Shown one piece after another: positions 8,897-20,091 of a stretch of 64,000 nucleotides of DNA. The notes beneath the pieces are model-generated. The model had not been told where the DNA came from and did no database searches. It saw nothing but the letters and a program-made list of their open reading frames with translations. The translations under genes and the position numbers were made by a program. Within the stretch, counting starts at the first letter, position 1; each line of letters starts with the position of its first letter. The DNA comes from Methanosphaera sp. BMS (lineage in GTDB: Archaea > Methanobacteriota > Methanobacteria > Methanobacteriales > Methanobacteriaceae), in assembly GCF_003268005.1 (NCBI RefSeq), contig NZ_CP014213.1:1612001-1676000 (forward strand), read 5' to 3'.

Positions 8897-9235
8897 AAAT
8901 CTACCCCATATAATTATTAACTTATCATGGTCTCTAATAATACTCTCTTTTTTGAATCTAATATGCCTTTGTAATTTGTGTGATGACAAATGTATGCCCA
9001 AAAAAAGGAAAAGACATAACATAAACATGATAAAAAGCATCACATCCCCATTGATTATAACCTTGCACATTCCAATCATAGAACAAAAAAAGCCCATAAA
9101 GTCAATGTTAATCATAAGCATAAAAATAGTATTGAATATTTATATTATTAGTTAAATATATGTAATTAGGAATAATTTAATAATTAAAGTAATATTCATA
9201 TAATTTACATAAACAAATCTCAGAGGGGTTATTTA
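8897..9235. other. AT-rich divergent spacer
   Basis: Region between divergent trm1 and the aminotransferase gene. It contains an open hydrophobic reading frame continuous with trm1 that I consider non-coding. Promoters of both genes should lie here, with AT-rich stretches near 9130-9200. Nothing else recognised. Confidence 0.4.
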
Positions 9236-10327
9236 ATGATAAACATAGCTAAACCTATAATTGGTGATGAAGAAATAGAAGCGGTAACAGAAGTATTGAA
9301 ATCAGGAATGCTCGCACAGGGACCGAAAGTTGAGGAATTCCAAAAGGCATTCGCCGAGTATACCGAGAGCAAATATGCAGTAGCTACAAGTTCAGGTACA
9401 ACAGCACTACATGCAGCCCTAAAGGCTGTTGACGTGCAAAAAGGTGATGAGGTAATCACAACACCATTTACATTTGCAGCAACATCAAATTCAGTATTAT
9501 ACTCAGATGCTACACCGGTATACTGTGATATTGACCCTGTTACATTCAACCTTGACCCATCAAAAATCGAGGAAAAGATAACCGATAAAACAAAGGCAAT
9601 ACTACCTGTACACCTATACGGTCAACCTGCAGACATGTGCCCGATAATGGAAATAGCAGAAGAACATGACTTGAAAGTAATCGAGGATGCCGCCCAGGCA
9701 CACGGTTCCACATATAAGGGTAAAAAGATTGGAAGTATCGGAGACATGGGATGTTTCAGTTTCTATCCAACAAAGAACATGACAACCGGTGAAGGTGGTA
9801 TGGTCACCACAAATGATGAAGAGCTGGATGAAAAAGCGGGCATGATCAGAGCTCACGGTGAAAGTAAAAGATATGAACAGTCACTGCTGGGTTACAACTA
9901 TAGGATGACCGATATAGCAGCAAGTATTGGACTTGTACAGCTTGACAACATCGATAAATTCAACAGGATAAGAAATGAAAACGCAGCATACCTGAATGAT
10001 GCATTGAGTAATGTTGAAGGCATTACAACTCCTGAAGTGGCAGCTGACAGAACCCATGTATTCCACCAATACACCATCCGCGTATCCGATAAAAGAGATG
10101 AATTCCGTGAATACCTGACCCAGAATGGTATTGGAACCGGTGTTCATTACCCTATCGTATTATACAAACAGCCATACTACCAGAAACTCGGAATTACAGG
10201 CAATTGTCCTGAAGCTGAATGTGCAGCCAGACAGGTTATTTCATTACCTGTACATCCATCACTTACCCAGGATGAACTGGATACTGTAGCATGTTGTGTT
10301 AAAAAGGCAGCAAAAGAAGTATTATAA
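9236..10327 (+). CDS. DegT/DnrJ/EryC1/StrS-family PLP aminotransferase
   Basis: A sugar aminotransferase-type enzyme (363 residues) that transfers an amino group to a keto-sugar nucleotide, probably for surface polysaccharide or glycoprotein glycans. Visible motifs: [11 protein letters not shown] (52-62), [21 protein letters not shown] (148-158) and the PLP-binding Lys180 in [14 protein letters not shown]. The start ATG follows AGAGGGGTTATTTA. The exact substrate cannot be inferred because no other sugar nucleotide gene is adjacent. A C-rich stretch and T-tract follow the stop. Confidence 0.92.
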   Translation: MINIAKPIIGDEEIEAVTEVLKSGMLAQGPKVEEFQKAFAEYTESKYAVATSSGTTALHAALKAVDVQKGDEVITTPFTFAATSNSVLYSDATPVYCDIDPVTFNLDPSKIEEKITDKTKAILPVHLYGQPADMCPIMEIAEEHDLKVIEDAAQAHGSTYKGKKIGSIGDMGCFSFYPTKNMTTGEGGMVTTNDEELDEKAGMIRAHGESKRYEQSLLGYNYRMTDIAASIGLVQLDNIDKFNRIRNENAAYLNDALSNVEGITTPEVAADRTHVFHQYTIRVSDKRDEFREYLTQNGIGTGVHYPIVLYKQPYYQKLGITGNCPEAECAARQVISLPVHPSLTQDELDTVACCVKKAAKEVL

Positions 10328-10356
10328 ACCCCCACCTCCCATTATTTTTTCTAAAA
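10328..10356 (+). terminator. C-rich/T-tract terminator
   Basis: The stop codon is followed directly by ACCCCCACCTCCC and a T-run without a stem. The same layout follows many genes here and fits U-tract termination. Confidence 0.45.
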
Positions 10357-10377
10357 AAACTTTTACTATAGATTATC

Positions 10378-11238
10378 ATGAAAATCGAGAAAGAATCATT
10401 CAACAACTATGTTCAAAAGAACGTATTTGATACGCTTACAGGTTATCAGTTAATTAACGACAACGATAAGGTCATGATTGGCGTTTCCGGTGGCAAGGAC
10501 AGCATTCTTACATTACACATGCTCAGCAGGTATAGACAATTATCGGATATTGACTTCAAACTGGAGGCCGTCTGTATCGACGAGGGCATAGCCGGATATA
10601 GAAATCATGGAATAGAATCAGCTGTAAAAAACTGCAAACTGTTGGATATTAACCTGGAAATCATATCATTTAAGGAAGCCTTCAATCACGACCTGGATGA
10701 CATTCAGGGTTTGTATAAAAGCAGCTGTATGCCATGCGGCATTTACAGGAGATATCTTTTAAATAAGGCTGCATATGACCATGGCTGTGACAAGATAGCC
10801 ACAGGCCATAATATGGATGATGAAATCCAGTCATTTTTAATGACCTTTGCAAGAAATGATCAGAACAAGTTTTCCAAGTTTGGACCCGCTTTAAACAGAA
10901 TTCATGAAAAGATGGTTCCACGTATTAAGCCGCTGTGGCAGTTAGCAGAAAAGGATGTTGGAATTTGGTGTGTTGTCAATGACATTGAAATTCATGACGA
11001 GGAATGTCCATATTCTGTCACGTCCCTCCGCAGTGATGTCAAGAATTTCCTGAACAGATTGGAACAGGAAAACAAGGGAATAAAAAGAAACATATTCGAT
11101 TCGTTCAAAAATACGTTCAATATTGCACAGCAGGATGTAAGCCTCAGTACCTGTGAATTTTGCAGTCAGCCAACAGCCAACAGTCCATGCAATGCATGCA
11201 AGCTAACAGAGGAAATTAATGAATTATTGAATAAATAA
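10378..11238 (+). CDS. TtuA/NcsA-like PP-loop tRNA thiolation enzyme lacking the N-terminal zinc finger
   Basis: A 286-residue ATP-pyrophosphatase of the TIGR00269/TtuA/Ctu1 type, expected to activate a tRNA uridine with ATP for sulfur insertion. The PP-loop is SGGKDS (37-42). Cys117 and Cys120 (CMPC) with Cys210 (EECPYS) match the three cysteines that bind a [4Fe-4S] cluster in TtuA. C259, C262, C271 and C274 form the C-terminal zinc finger. The family usually also has an N-terminal zinc finger, but here an in-frame TAG lies three codons before the ATG, so it is absent. The gene follows the aminotransferase after 50 bases. Good family match; the tRNA position modified is not certain. Confidence 0.82.
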   Translation: MKIEKESFNNYVQKNVFDTLTGYQLINDNDKVMIGVSGGKDSILTLHMLSRYRQLSDIDFKLEAVCIDEGIAGYRNHGIESAVKNCKLLDINLEIISFKEAFNHDLDDIQGLYKSSCMPCGIYRRYLLNKAAYDHGCDKIATGHNMDDEIQSFLMTFARNDQNKFSKFGPALNRIHEKMVPRIKPLWQLAEKDVGIWCVVNDIEIHDEECPYSVTSLRSDVKNFLNRLEQENKGIKRNIFDSFKNTFNIAQQDVSLSTCEFCSQPTANSPCNACKLTEEINELLNK

Positions 11239-11253
11239 AAAAAAAAGAGAGTT

Positions 11254-11466
11254 TTAGAGTTTATCGGCTGTTTTAAAACAGCTACCTCCATATATCTCCT
11301 CCTGCATCTGTTGGACCGCTTCGGTTGCTGAAGCCGCGTCATAAGCTTCTTTAAGTATCCTTCTTTTTTTCACGTTTAGACTTTTACCGCATGGACATTT
11401 TCTTGTTTTTGTAGTGTCCTTTGCATATAGTACTCTTCCACAGTCACATCTAAATATCAGATACAT
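11254..11466 (-). CDS. DUF1922 zinc-ribbon-like protein
   Basis: A 70-residue protein beginning [15 protein letters not shown], with paired cysteines C7/C9 and C24/C26 (CDC and CPC) that can bind zinc, then a helical tail. It matches the small methanogen family DUF1922 (Methanothermobacter MTH1184 is a structurally studied member). Function unknown; a role with nucleic acids or tRNA modification is possible from the zinc site and the convergent PP-loop gene, but this is only positional. It ends 15 bases from the stop of that gene on the other strand. Confidence 0.85.
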   Translation of the reverse strand: MYLIFRCDCGRVLYAKDTTKTRKCPCGKSLNVKKRRILKEAYDAASATEAVQQMQEEIYGGSCFKTADKL

Positions 11467-11553
11467 TATATCACCCCCACATAAATTAATGTCTAAGTAT
11501 CTTATTATGAAATTTCCATCGTATTATCCTATTTAAGCAATCTATAATCTTAT

Positions 11554-12861
11554 CTATATTCCGAATATGGAATGGATGTATGGCAGAAATACGTTGTTTA
11601 TTGTAAGCAGTACGCCTATTGTACATCCGAGGTTTGTACCAATTACAACAAGGATGACACGAAACAGCTGATTATGCCAAAGGTCCCTGAATGAATCGAA
11701 GTCAGACAAACCATGCAAATCGTCCCATCCCACATGTCGAAGTTTTCCCTCTACCAGTCCCGAAAACCATCCCGCAGCCAGGATTGGATGTATGACCGTT
11801 ATCGGTGCTACAAGAAATGCCACTATTGCAGATTGGATTTTGGAGCCTGATAACAATGAACCTAGAAATGCCCCTACTCCGGCAAAGAGTATGTAATTTA
11901 CTATTCCTCCCTGAATGTTTATTCCCTGCATGAATGCCATTATAAATAGGACTATGAATATTACGGGTATCAGATAGAGTATTACTTGGATTATGGATAT
12001 TCTTGATTCCTTGACATAGTTTATTGTGCTTAACTCAGGGATTGTATCGGGATTGTTCAGGTATGTTGTTATACCCTCCTTGTGTCCGGCACCCACCACT
12101 GCAACCACGTTATGTTCCTCAAGACTTTTAAGGTTATATGCCATATATGCATCCCTTTCATGTACCAATGCGTTGTATCCGCCGGGTGATGACTGCTTGA
12201 AAAACTCCATTACCTCCTTGATGGTATCCTCCTGCTTTAGGATTTCGACCTCTTCTTTCAGGTCCTCTTCCATTTCATCATCGATAAAGAATGACTTCAA
12301 CAACTCCCATCCAAAGGTTAGTTTTTCGCGAAGACTCATACCGTTAATTGTTCTTTTTAAGGTTACCTGAATATTTCTGTCGATTAATGCCACGTCCGCG
12401 TTTACTTGCCTTGCTATGTGGTATGCTTCTAGCATCTCGGAACCCGGGTCCACTCCTACTTCTTCACCCATTTTTCTTTGGCTTGATGATAGAAATGAGC
12501 TGACAAGCGTTACTATAAGATTTGATCCCTTGAGCATCTTCTTCAAGTCAAATTCCTCTTTACGTTGAATGCCGTTTTCTTTGTCCAGCAATGCCTGGAA
12601 TCTTCCCGCGTCCAATTCTATTGCAACTATTTCAGGCCTGTTTTCATAGATTACCTCTTTTACCTTTTCAACACTATCCTTGGAGATGTGTGCAGTCGGT
12701 ACGATTTCAAGTCTTGGTTCACGTATTGGCTCATTTAATTCTTCTTCGTCGGATTCTTCCTCTGATGGGTTAACCGTGATTGTCGGATTGTATAATCTTA
12801 TTATTGGTGGTTTGTTAAAAATTCTTCGAGTATCCCCATTGGTTATGTTTTCATCATTCAT
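11554..12861 (-). CDS. TraB-family membrane protein
   Basis: A 435-residue protein. After a variable acidic N-terminus (to about 48), residues 50-275 form a TraB/PrgY-type domain: IVPTAHISKDSVEKV with His58, IELDAGRFQALL and the GAGHKEGI motif. The C-terminal 140 residues hold about four or five membrane helices (from VILYLIPVIFIVLFIMAF onwards). TraB proteins are proposed to be membrane-bound, metal-dependent peptidase-like proteins; PrgY limits a peptide pheromone in enterococci. The role in archaea is unknown. Start ATG with GTGAT before it. Single gene. Confidence 0.85.
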   Translation of the reverse strand: MNDENITNGDTRRIFNKPPIIRLYNPTITVNPSEEESDEEELNEPIREPRLEIVPTAHISKDSVEKVKEVIYENRPEIVAIELDAGRFQALLDKENGIQRKEEFDLKKMLKGSNLIVTLVSSFLSSSQRKMGEEVGVDPGSEMLEAYHIARQVNADVALIDRNIQVTLKRTINGMSLREKLTFGWELLKSFFIDDEMEEDLKEEVEILKQEDTIKEVMEFFKQSSPGGYNALVHERDAYMAYNLKSLEEHNVVAVVGAGHKEGITTYLNNPDTIPELSTINYVKESRISIIQVILYLIPVIFIVLFIMAFMQGINIQGGIVNYILFAGVGAFLGSLLSGSKIQSAIVAFLVAPITVIHPILAAGWFSGLVEGKLRHVGWDDLHGLSDFDSFRDLWHNQLFRVILVVIGTNLGCTIGVLLTINNVFLPYIHSIFGI

Positions 12862-13137
12862 AATATCACGCGTTTATTTAATTTAATATATCGAATGTCC
12901 TTAATTAGTATTTTAAAGTATTAACTGTTTGTTTGAATCCCGATTATATGATGAGATTGATTATATTAGTTTAATATATCCTGTTTTTCTATTATTTTAT
13001 ATCATTTGAATAAAATTTATTGTTAATATTTAATATTTATAGATAACATCTTTTTTAAAATATTGGATTTGTGTATGGATTAAATAGTTAAATGATGAAA
13101 ATCATATATAATAATCATATTAAGTAGATGTGATTTG

Positions 13138-13662
13138 ATGAAAATAATTACTACACCGATGTGTGAGGATATTCTTAGATTATCAAATGTAGAGGAATAT
13201 GAAGTTGTGACGGTTGACCGGATAAGTGATGCTGATGTTGTCATAACATTGTCCGAGACAGACGTGGATATTCCGAAAATACCGGTTAAACTGAATACAT
13301 ATACTCAGTTATTAGATTCGATAAACAGCATTTCAGAAAGATTCAACACAGTTTGTGATGAAGAGAAGATTAATTTAATCAAATCATTAATAGAGGATAA
13401 TGATAAGAACAAATATAAAAGAGAAGATATTAAAGTTAAAGTATACAGTAATTTCTTAACAGATACCGTGGAGGATATGGGATTTTTCATTACTGATGAC
13501 GACTATGATTATGTGGTTGTCCCAGACTATATGAAGGATGAAGTTGATGAAGCAGAAAACATGATTATAGTCCCATCACATAAAAATGTATCTTTTGATA
13601 TTATTAAACGGATTAACAAACGTTATCAATTATTGGAGAGTAAATTATGTATGAAACAATGA
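13138..13662 (+). CDS. methanogen-specific protein upstream of marker 7 (DUF2112-like?)
   Basis: A 174-residue acidic protein starting [24 protein letters not shown] 13138 follows GTGATTTG; an upstream TTG would add one residue. It overlaps the next gene by 16 bases, so the two are translationally coupled. I believe this is the methanogen family that travels with methanogenesis marker 7, possibly DUF2112, but the family number is not certain. No known motif, signal or membrane helix. Inferred: a partner in methyl-coenzyme M reductase maturation or its cofactor or modification chemistry, purely from its neighbour. Confidence 0.8.
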   Translation: MKIITTPMCEDILRLSNVEEYEVVTVDRISDADVVITLSETDVDIPKIPVKLNTYTQLLDSINSISERFNTVCDEEKINLIKSLIEDNDKNKYKREDIKVKVYSNFLTDTVEDMGFFITDDDYDYVVVPDYMKDEVDEAENMIIVPSHKNVSFDIIKRINKRYQLLESKLCMKQ

Positions 13663-14555
13663 CATTTTCAGGTGGAATCCATAAACATAATGAAATTGAA
13701 GAGTTAATTGAAGATTTAGGTGGATTTGTTTTACAAAAAAATGATCAGCAATTGGATGTTACCATAACAATGGCCGTACCTGCAGAGGATACTGATAAAA
13801 TAGAACAGAAGGCTAAGGAGCTGTTGGGCAGCGTTGAAATTTCACCGCTTGCAAGTACCGAAATAGCCGTTGTATCACCTACCCTTGCACGGCAGCATCT
13901 GCCTCATGCTGCCTGTGATATAGCAGAGTACATGAGAAGATACGGTACCAAGACAAACATGATTGGTCTGGCCCGTGGTGCCGGTAAGGGAATCTCACAG
14001 ATTAGCAAGTCCGAGAAGGATCTAATCGAGGAGCATGACCTTGCAATATTTTCACTGGGCAGTTTTGATGATTGCATACGTAAGAAAACCCATCTGTTTG
14101 AGGATATTGATATTCCAGTTATTGTTACGGGTAGTCCCGAAATTCCGGCGGAGGAAATCAATGCCAATGCTTATGTATCCGGTTTCGGTAGAATTCCACG
14201 TAGATTAAAACGTGGAGAAAACATCAGGGCATTAAGACAGCTTGTCAAGGTATCAGAGGATATCATATCCAAGCAGAAAGAGGATATTGAGGATGATCCG
14301 TTGATTGTATCCCCTATTATCGTCAAGATAGCACTGGAACGCAAGGTTCCAGAGGTAGCACATATCAATGCCCCTATGGCACTGGTAAGTCAGCTTGACG
14401 GTGTACGCGTTAAGCTTCCATTTGACAAGTTCCACGATGAGATAGCAGACGTCGAGGTTGAAGGTTATCGTTTGGGCGATATTTCCGAGATTAAAAAATC
14501 CAAGATGTATGACCATATCCTCGTTAAGATTTTACCTGAAACTTCATTATACTAA
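13647..14555 (+). CDS. putative methanogenesis marker protein 7
   Basis: A 302-residue protein whose N-terminus [17 protein letters not shown] and inner segments ([40 protein letters not shown]) match methanogenesis marker protein 7, found almost only in methanogens and thought to support methyl-coenzyme M reductase. Recent proposals link several markers to reductase modification or activation, but the role of this one is not settled. GGAG precedes the ATG, which lies inside the preceding gene (16-base overlap). A CCCC and T-tract follows the stop. Confidence 0.8.
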   Translation: MYETMTFSGGIHKHNEIEELIEDLGGFVLQKNDQQLDVTITMAVPAEDTDKIEQKAKELLGSVEISPLASTEIAVVSPTLARQHLPHAACDIAEYMRRYGTKTNMIGLARGAGKGISQISKSEKDLIEEHDLAIFSLGSFDDCIRKKTHLFEDIDIPVIVTGSPEIPAEEINANAYVSGFGRIPRRLKRGENIRALRQLVKVSEDIISKQKEDIEDDPLIVSPIIVKIALERKVPEVAHINAPMALVSQLDGVRVKLPFDKFHDEIADVEVEGYRLGDISEIKKSKMYDHILVKILPETSLY

Positions 14556-14950
14556 TTTCCACTTCCCCATATTTTTTTTTAGCAATTTTTCATCGTATTT
14601 TTCCAAATTCCAAGCATTACAATAAAGTCAATCTATTGGTATTGCCTGTTTTCAATAGATGACGTGATTGAAGTTAAAGCAACAGACATATCCGATTAAA
14701 AAAATGAAGTAAAATAGATAAATACCTCGATATCCCATTCAACATTTTTCTTTTTTAATATCCGCACAAACATCGAAGCATTCACGTCAATAGTCAATCA
14801 TGAAAGCGATTCATATCTGATTATTATTTCAGGACGAATCATACATTTATATAAAATAATCTTTAAATGATTATATATCGAATGAATAAATCAATAACAT
14901 ATCATACTCATGGATATATTTAATCATTCAAAAATGGAGTTGAAAAACGA
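14556..14950. other. spacer with one stem-loop
   Basis: About 395 bases between marker 7 and mrp. It begins with a T-tract terminator (CACTTCCCCATA then Ts). At 14631-14660 ATCTATTG and CAATAGAT form an 8-base stem around a 14-base loop; whether it is expressed is unknown. Composition is less AT-rich than other spacers up to 14830, and I could not read a gene in it. Confidence 0.45.
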
Positions 14951-15808
14951 ATGGCACATGAACATGGAGCCGACTTATCTGATGAAGATAGAAAGGCTAT
15001 GCTAGAACAAAATATTAATATAACTCGTAATTTAGCTAACATAAAATATAAGGTAGCTGTTATGAGTGGTAAAGGTGGAGTGGGAAAATCAACAGTATCT
15101 GTTAACTTGGCACAGGCATTTAATGCCATGGGCTTGAAAACTGCAATATTTGATGTTGATATCCACGGACCTAACGTTCCTAAGATGTTGGGAATTGAAG
15201 GAGAAAAAATGGGAGTTAAAGGCAACAAGCTGTTGCCTGTAGAAACCGACGATGGAATACTTGTTGCATCAATGGCATTTCTGATTGAGAATATGGGTTC
15301 ACCAATCATATGGAGAGGACCTCAAAAAACGGGTGCCATCAAACAGCTGATATCCGATGTGGCATGGAGCAATATTGACGTCATGATATTCGACAACCCT
15401 CCTGGTACCGGTGATGAACCTTTAACCGTTCTTCAAACAATACCTGACTTGGATGCGGCTGTTATGGTTACCACGCCTAGTTCAGTTTCCGAAGAGGACG
15501 TTATCAAGTGTGTGACAATGACCAAAATGTTAAACATCAACAATATAGGTCTTGTTGAGAACATGTCCTACTTTGAATGTCCAAACTGTAATGAAAAATT
15601 CAACATCTTCGGGGACAGCAAAGGTCTTGACTTTGCAAATGCAATGGACGTTAAATATTTAGGTGACCTGCCTTTCAGAACGGAAGTATCAGAATCTGCA
15701 GACAAATATGATACGCCTATAGTCAAGTCAGACCCTGAAAGTGGTGCTGCAAAGGCATTTATTAAGATTGCAGAGAAGATTCAGGAAGAATACTTCAATA
15801 AGGATTAA
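14951..15808 (+). CDS. Mrp/NBP35-family iron-sulfur carrier ATPase
   Basis: A 285-residue P-loop ATPase that binds and hands over Fe-S clusters to apoproteins. The deviant Walker A is GKGGVGKS (40-47), switch regions are FDVDIHGPNVPKMLG (67-81) and FDNPPGTGDEPLT (147-159), and Cys210-x-x-Cys213 (ECPNC) is the cluster-bridging motif. GGAGTTG stands ahead of the ATG. Length is typical of archaeal ApbC/NBP35. Methanogens need many Fe-S proteins, and the gene is a stand-alone unit ending in a C/T-rich terminator. Confidence 0.93.
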   Translation: MAHEHGADLSDEDRKAMLEQNINITRNLANIKYKVAVMSGKGGVGKSTVSVNLAQAFNAMGLKTAIFDVDIHGPNVPKMLGIEGEKMGVKGNKLLPVETDDGILVASMAFLIENMGSPIIWRGPQKTGAIKQLISDVAWSNIDVMIFDNPPGTGDEPLTVLQTIPDLDAAVMVTTPSSVSEEDVIKCVTMTKMLNINNIGLVENMSYFECPNCNEKFNIFGDSKGLDFANAMDVKYLGDLPFRTEVSESADKYDTPIVKSDPESGAAKAFIKIAEKIQEEYFNKD

Positions 15809-16010
15809 ATTTAATCACCCTTTTTCTTTTTTTATGGTATTTTTTACATATTTTTTAAACGTCATATTCCAACCCAGAATCTTTTAATTACTAAAAGTTA
15901 TTTATAGTATGAGAATAAAATAATATTATTGTAAAATCAACAATGAAAAAATAAAAAATATAAAAAGTTATAACATTAACCAATCATGTAAAAATAAATG
16001 AGGTGAAATG

Positions 16011-16631
16011 ATGACGGATAATGAAAAAAATTTCAAAGGAACCACAACAGTAGGATTCGCATGTAAAGACGGTGTTGTATTAGCAACAGAAAAAAGAGCA
16101 ACAATGGGTTCATTAGTAGCAAATAAAGGAGCAGACAAATTGTTCCAATTGGATGACAAGATAGGTGCAACCATAGCAGGTACAGTATCACACGCCCAAT
16201 CATTAATGGACGTCATAAAAGCGGAAATATCCCTATACAAGTTAAGAAATGGAAAAGACATGTCCATTGATGCACTTGCAGTTCTTACAAGCAACATATT
16301 AAAATCAGGACCATTCATGGTACAGACAATCATCGGTGGAATCGACAAGGATGGAGCAAAACTATACTCCCTTGATCCAAGTGGAAGTTACATGAGAGAC
16401 GACTGCATATCCACTGGTTCCGGTTCACCATATGCCTATGGGGTTCTTGAAGACAGATACACCCAAGATTTAACCGTTGAAGAAGGAAAGCTTGTAGCAG
16501 TTAAGGCATTAACTTCAGCCATGGAAAGAGATGTTTATTCAGGAAACGGCTGTAGATTAGCAACCATCACCGAAGATGGTATGAAAATATACACCGAAGA
16601 AGAAATAGATGAAATTAAAAGTAATCTATAA
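16011..16631 (+). CDS. psmB: proteasome beta subunit
   Basis: Catalytic subunit of the archaeal 20S proteasome. A short propeptide is removed before Thr11 in NFKGTTTVGFACKDG, giving the N-terminal threonine nucleophile. The rest (LATEKRATMGSLVANKGADKLF, AGTVSHAQSLMDVI, STGSGSPYAYGVLE) is the standard beta fold; about 206 residues is the usual length. Two ATGs are adjacent; AGGTGA gives good spacing only to the second (16011). AAACCC and a T-tract follow the stop. The alpha subunit is not in the window. Confidence 0.96.
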   Translation: MTDNEKNFKGTTTVGFACKDGVVLATEKRATMGSLVANKGADKLFQLDDKIGATIAGTVSHAQSLMDVIKAEISLYKLRNGKDMSIDALAVLTSNILKSGPFMVQTIIGGIDKDGAKLYSLDPSGSYMRDDCISTGSGSPYAYGVLEDRYTQDLTVEEGKLVAVKALTSAMERDVYSGNGCRLATITEDGMKIYTEEEIDEIKSNL

Positions 16632-16984
16632 ACCCTTTTTTTAAACACTCTTCAACTTTTTTTCCACATTAAAAAAAAAGAACTATTATATATAAGATAG
16701 TACAAAATATTAAATAGATTTGTTTTAAAAATTTTTATTTTATTTTCCAATAAAATTAAACATTAAATAATTAAGCTAGTTATATTTATAAAATTCGAAA
16801 ATACACTTATTATTAAAATATAACTATAATTTCAATTAAAAGTAATTTAATACTTTTTAAAATTCCATTTAAATTAAAATAATTATTATTGAATAAACAA
16901 ACTACAAAAACTAAACTAATTCTAGATTAATAATTAAAATTAGGTAAAAAAATTAAAAAAGAATACTAGAGAGAGTGATCAATT
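16632..16984. other. AT-rich spacer before fttA
   Basis: A 350-base spacer. It starts with the psmB terminator (ACCC plus T-run, then a second T-tract). The rest is very AT-rich with no reading frame, hairpin or repeat that I can support. The fttA promoter must lie here. Confidence 0.45.
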
Positions 16985-18892
16985 ATGTGTGCCATGATTG
17001 AAGAAATTAAAGAAAAAATCATTGAAAACTTACCTGAAAGAGTTAAACTAGCGAAAGTAGAATTTGAAGGACCGGAAATAGTTATTTATACAAAAAATCC
17101 GGAAATAATTAAAGACAACGGAAGCCTAATAAGAGACTTGGCAAAGGATATCCGAAAAAGGATAATCATACGATCGGACAAATCCGTATTGATGGAACCA
17201 CAGGAGACAATAACAACCATCGAAGAGATAGTTCCAAAAGAAGCCGAAATAACAGACATATCCTTTGATGACGTGACATGCGAAGTAATCATAGAATCCA
17301 AAAAACCGGGACTGGTAATAGGCAAATATGGAGCAACATCCCGTGAAATCGTAAAACAAACAGGATGGGCACCAAAAATACTAAGAACCCCTCCGATTAC
17401 ATCAGAAACCGTTCAAAGAATAAGACTAACATTGAAAAGAAACAGCAAAGACAGAAAGGAATTCCTGCAAAAACTAGGTAAAAGAATCCACAGAGAAGCA
17501 GTATTCGACAATGACTGGACAAGACTAACATCCCTTGGTGGATTCAGAGAAGTTGGAAGATCATGCCTATTTTTACAGACACCCAACAGTAAAGTAATAC
17601 TGGATTGTGGAGTAAACGTAGCCGGAGTAGATGACAAAACATCATATCCATACCTGAACGTTCCGGAATTTAACCTCCATGACTTGGATGCGGTAATCGT
17701 AACACACGCACACCTCGACCATACCGGATTCGTACCATACCTATACCACTACGGATATGAAGGACCAACATACTGTACAACCCCTACAAGAGACCTTATG
17801 ACACTACTGCAGCAGGACCACATAGACATATCCCACAGGGAGGACAATCCACTGCCGTTTAACATAAAGGACGTTAAAGAAACAATCAACAAGACCATAT
17901 GTCTTGACTACGGAGAGGTAACAGACATCTCCCCCGACATAAGACTAACCCTCCACAACGCAGGTCACATCGTAGGTTCAGCTATGGCCCACCTTCACAT
18001 CGGTGACGGAAAACACAACTTCGTATATACGGGAGACTTCAAAAACGAAAAAAGCAGACTGCTCGAGCCATCAGTGACAAGATTCCCACGTATAGAATCA
18101 ATGGTAATGGAAAGTACCTACGGTGGTCATGAGGACGTAACCCCTACAAGAAATTCCGCAGAAAAAGAACTGATAAAAACCATATATTCAACGTTAAACC
18201 GTGGAGGAAAAGTACTCATACCTGTTTTCGCAGTGGGAAGAGCACAGGAAATAATGATAGTGCTGGAAGAGTACATAAACCATGGAATACTAAAAGACGT
18301 ACCGGTATATCTTGACGGAATGATCTGGGAGGCAACCGCAATACACACCGCCCACCCAGAATACCTAAGTAACGACCTCAGAGACCAGATATTCCACGTA
18401 GGCAAAAATCCATTCATATCAGAAGTCTTCAAGAAGGTTACCAACCAGGAACAAAGAAGAAACATCGAGGAAAGTGACGAGCCATGCGTCATCCTCTCAA
18501 CATCAGGTATGCTTACAGGAGGAAACTCCGTGGAATACTTCAAACACATGTGTGAAGATGAAAGAAATACCATCATCTTCGTAGGATACCAGTCAGAGGG
18601 ATCTTTAGGTAGAAGAATACAGAAAGGATGGGAAGAAGTACCGCTGGATGATGACGGCGTGACAAGACTATACCACATCAACCTCGAGACAGTAACCATC
18701 GACGGATTCAGTGGTCACAGTGACAGAAAACAACTGATGGAATATGTACGCAGACTGTCACCAAAACCTGACAAGATACTTGTATGTCACGGAGATGCAT
18801 ATAAGGCACTTGACCTGGCAAGCAGCATATACCGTTCATACAAGCTTGAAACAAAAACCCCTATGAATCTTGAAACCACAAGATTACAATAG
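16985..18892 (+). CDS. fttA: transcription termination factor FttA (aCPSF1, KH-CPSF ribonuclease)
   Basis: A 635-residue beta-CASP ribonuclease that terminates archaeal transcription by cutting RNA at U-rich sites. Two N-terminal KH-like domains occupy residues about 1-145 (GxxG as IGKYG, 112-116). The metallo-beta-lactamase domain starts near 180, with the zinc motif HAHLDH (241-246) and later [14 protein letters not shown] and YTGDFK. The beta-CASP insert and the final [17 protein letters not shown] histidines complete the active site. GAGTGATC precedes the ATG. T-tracts after many genes in this window fit its known preference. Single gene, highly conserved in archaea. Confidence 0.96.
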   Translation: MCAMIEEIKEKIIENLPERVKLAKVEFEGPEIVIYTKNPEIIKDNGSLIRDLAKDIRKRIIIRSDKSVLMEPQETITTIEEIVPKEAEITDISFDDVTCEVIIESKKPGLVIGKYGATSREIVKQTGWAPKILRTPPITSETVQRIRLTLKRNSKDRKEFLQKLGKRIHREAVFDNDWTRLTSLGGFREVGRSCLFLQTPNSKVILDCGVNVAGVDDKTSYPYLNVPEFNLHDLDAVIVTHAHLDHTGFVPYLYHYGYEGPTYCTTPTRDLMTLLQQDHIDISHREDNPLPFNIKDVKETINKTICLDYGEVTDISPDIRLTLHNAGHIVGSAMAHLHIGDGKHNFVYTGDFKNEKSRLLEPSVTRFPRIESMVMESTYGGHEDVTPTRNSAEKELIKTIYSTLNRGGKVLIPVFAVGRAQEIMIVLEEYINHGILKDVPVYLDGMIWEATAIHTAHPEYLSNDLRDQIFHVGKNPFISEVFKKVTNQEQRRNIEESDEPCVILSTSGMLTGGNSVEYFKHMCEDERNTIIFVGYQSEGSLGRRIQKGWEEVPLDDDGVTRLYHINLETVTIDGFSGHSDRKQLMEYVRRLSPKPDKILVCHGDAYKALDLASSIYRSYKLETKTPMNLETTRLQ

Positions 18893-19053
18893 TAACCTCC
18901 CCACAAACTCTCTCTTTTTAATGATATTAAAAAACTAAAATATAAAACTGATAAACCAGATATATAATTATATATTAATTAAGAAATTATTTTTCAGGAC
19001 GAAAAAGAAATTACTATTTAAAATATAACAATTATCATTTAAAGGTGAAAATA

Positions 19054-20079
19054 ATGGTTACATATTCTGAAGCAGGTGTAGATATCAGTTTAGAAGAACA
19101 GACAGTCAAAGCACTTACAGGAGAATTATCCGAAACATTAGACTATCAAAATATTATAAAAAACGATGGTCACTTTGCAGCCCTGGTTGACTTTGGTTCA
19201 CAGGCAATAGCAATGAGTACAGACGGTGTCGGAAGTAAAATATTAATAGCAAACTTAATGAACAAGTTTGATACCGTTGGAATCGACTGTATAGCAATGG
19301 TTGTAAATGACATCCTATGTGTCGGTGCAAAGCCAATAGCAATGGTGGACTACCTGGCGGTGGAAAAACCGGATCCTGAAGTAGCACGACAAATAGCAAT
19401 AGGACTCCGAGAAGGATGTAAACAATCAAACGTTGCAATGATCGGTGGAGAAACAGCATCACTACCAAAGATTATCAAGGACTTTGACCTTGCCGGAACA
19501 GGTATAGGAATTGTTGACAAGGACAAGATAATCACCGGATCAAATATAGCAGATGGAGATATCGTCATAGGTATAGCAAGTAGTGGAGTTCACAGCAACG
19601 GTTTAAGTCTTGCAAGAAAAGCATTGCTTGACATTGCAAACTATAACGTGGATGACCCGTTACCAACAAATTCCAGCATAACAGTAGGGGAAGCATTGCT
19701 CGAGCCAACAATAATATACGTAAAGGCAATAATGGACCTTCTGGACTCAGATGTTGAAGTGCACGGATTAGGCCACATAACAGGTGGAGGATTCAGTAAC
19801 CTTAAAAGATTGAATCATGACATGAGTTACTACATAAACAGTTTACCAGAAACACTTCCAGTATTTAAGGCAATACAGGCAACCGGAATTGAATCCAAAG
19901 AAATGTACCACGTATTTAATATGGGAATCGGATTTGCAGTAATATTAGACAAGAAATATGAAGAAAAGGCACTTGAAATATTAAACAAACACCATGACAG
20001 CTATGTTATCGGACAGGTAATCGAGGATGATTCAAACATAGTCCTGATAGAAAAAGATAATGAACAAATAGAGTTATAG
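19054..20079 (+). CDS. purM: phosphoribosylformylglycinamidine cyclo-ligase (AIR synthetase)
   Basis: Fifth step of purine synthesis: ATP-dependent ring closure of FGAM to AIR. The 341-residue protein carries the family segments [39 protein letters not shown] and [21 protein letters not shown] 19054 is preceded by AGGTGAAAATA; an in-frame GTG nine bases upstream overlaps that site and was rejected. Only 12 bases separate it from comC, so purine and coenzyme M genes appear joined in one transcript here. Confidence 0.96.
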   Translation: MVTYSEAGVDISLEEQTVKALTGELSETLDYQNIIKNDGHFAALVDFGSQAIAMSTDGVGSKILIANLMNKFDTVGIDCIAMVVNDILCVGAKPIAMVDYLAVEKPDPEVARQIAIGLREGCKQSNVAMIGGETASLPKIIKDFDLAGTGIGIVDKDKIITGSNIADGDIVIGIASSGVHSNGLSLARKALLDIANYNVDDPLPTNSSITVGEALLEPTIIYVKAIMDLLDSDVEVHGLGHITGGGFSNLKRLNHDMSYYINSLPETLPVFKAIQATGIESKEMYHVFNMGIGFAVILDKKYEEKALEILNKHHDSYVIGQVIEDDSNIVLIEKDNEQIEL

Positions 20080-20091
20080 GGAGGATACACT

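Noticed and set aside
8897-9121. 75-codon N-terminal extension of Trm1
   Set aside because: Hydrophobic, AT-driven, without a ribosome site; the family begins at METHFVEEG.
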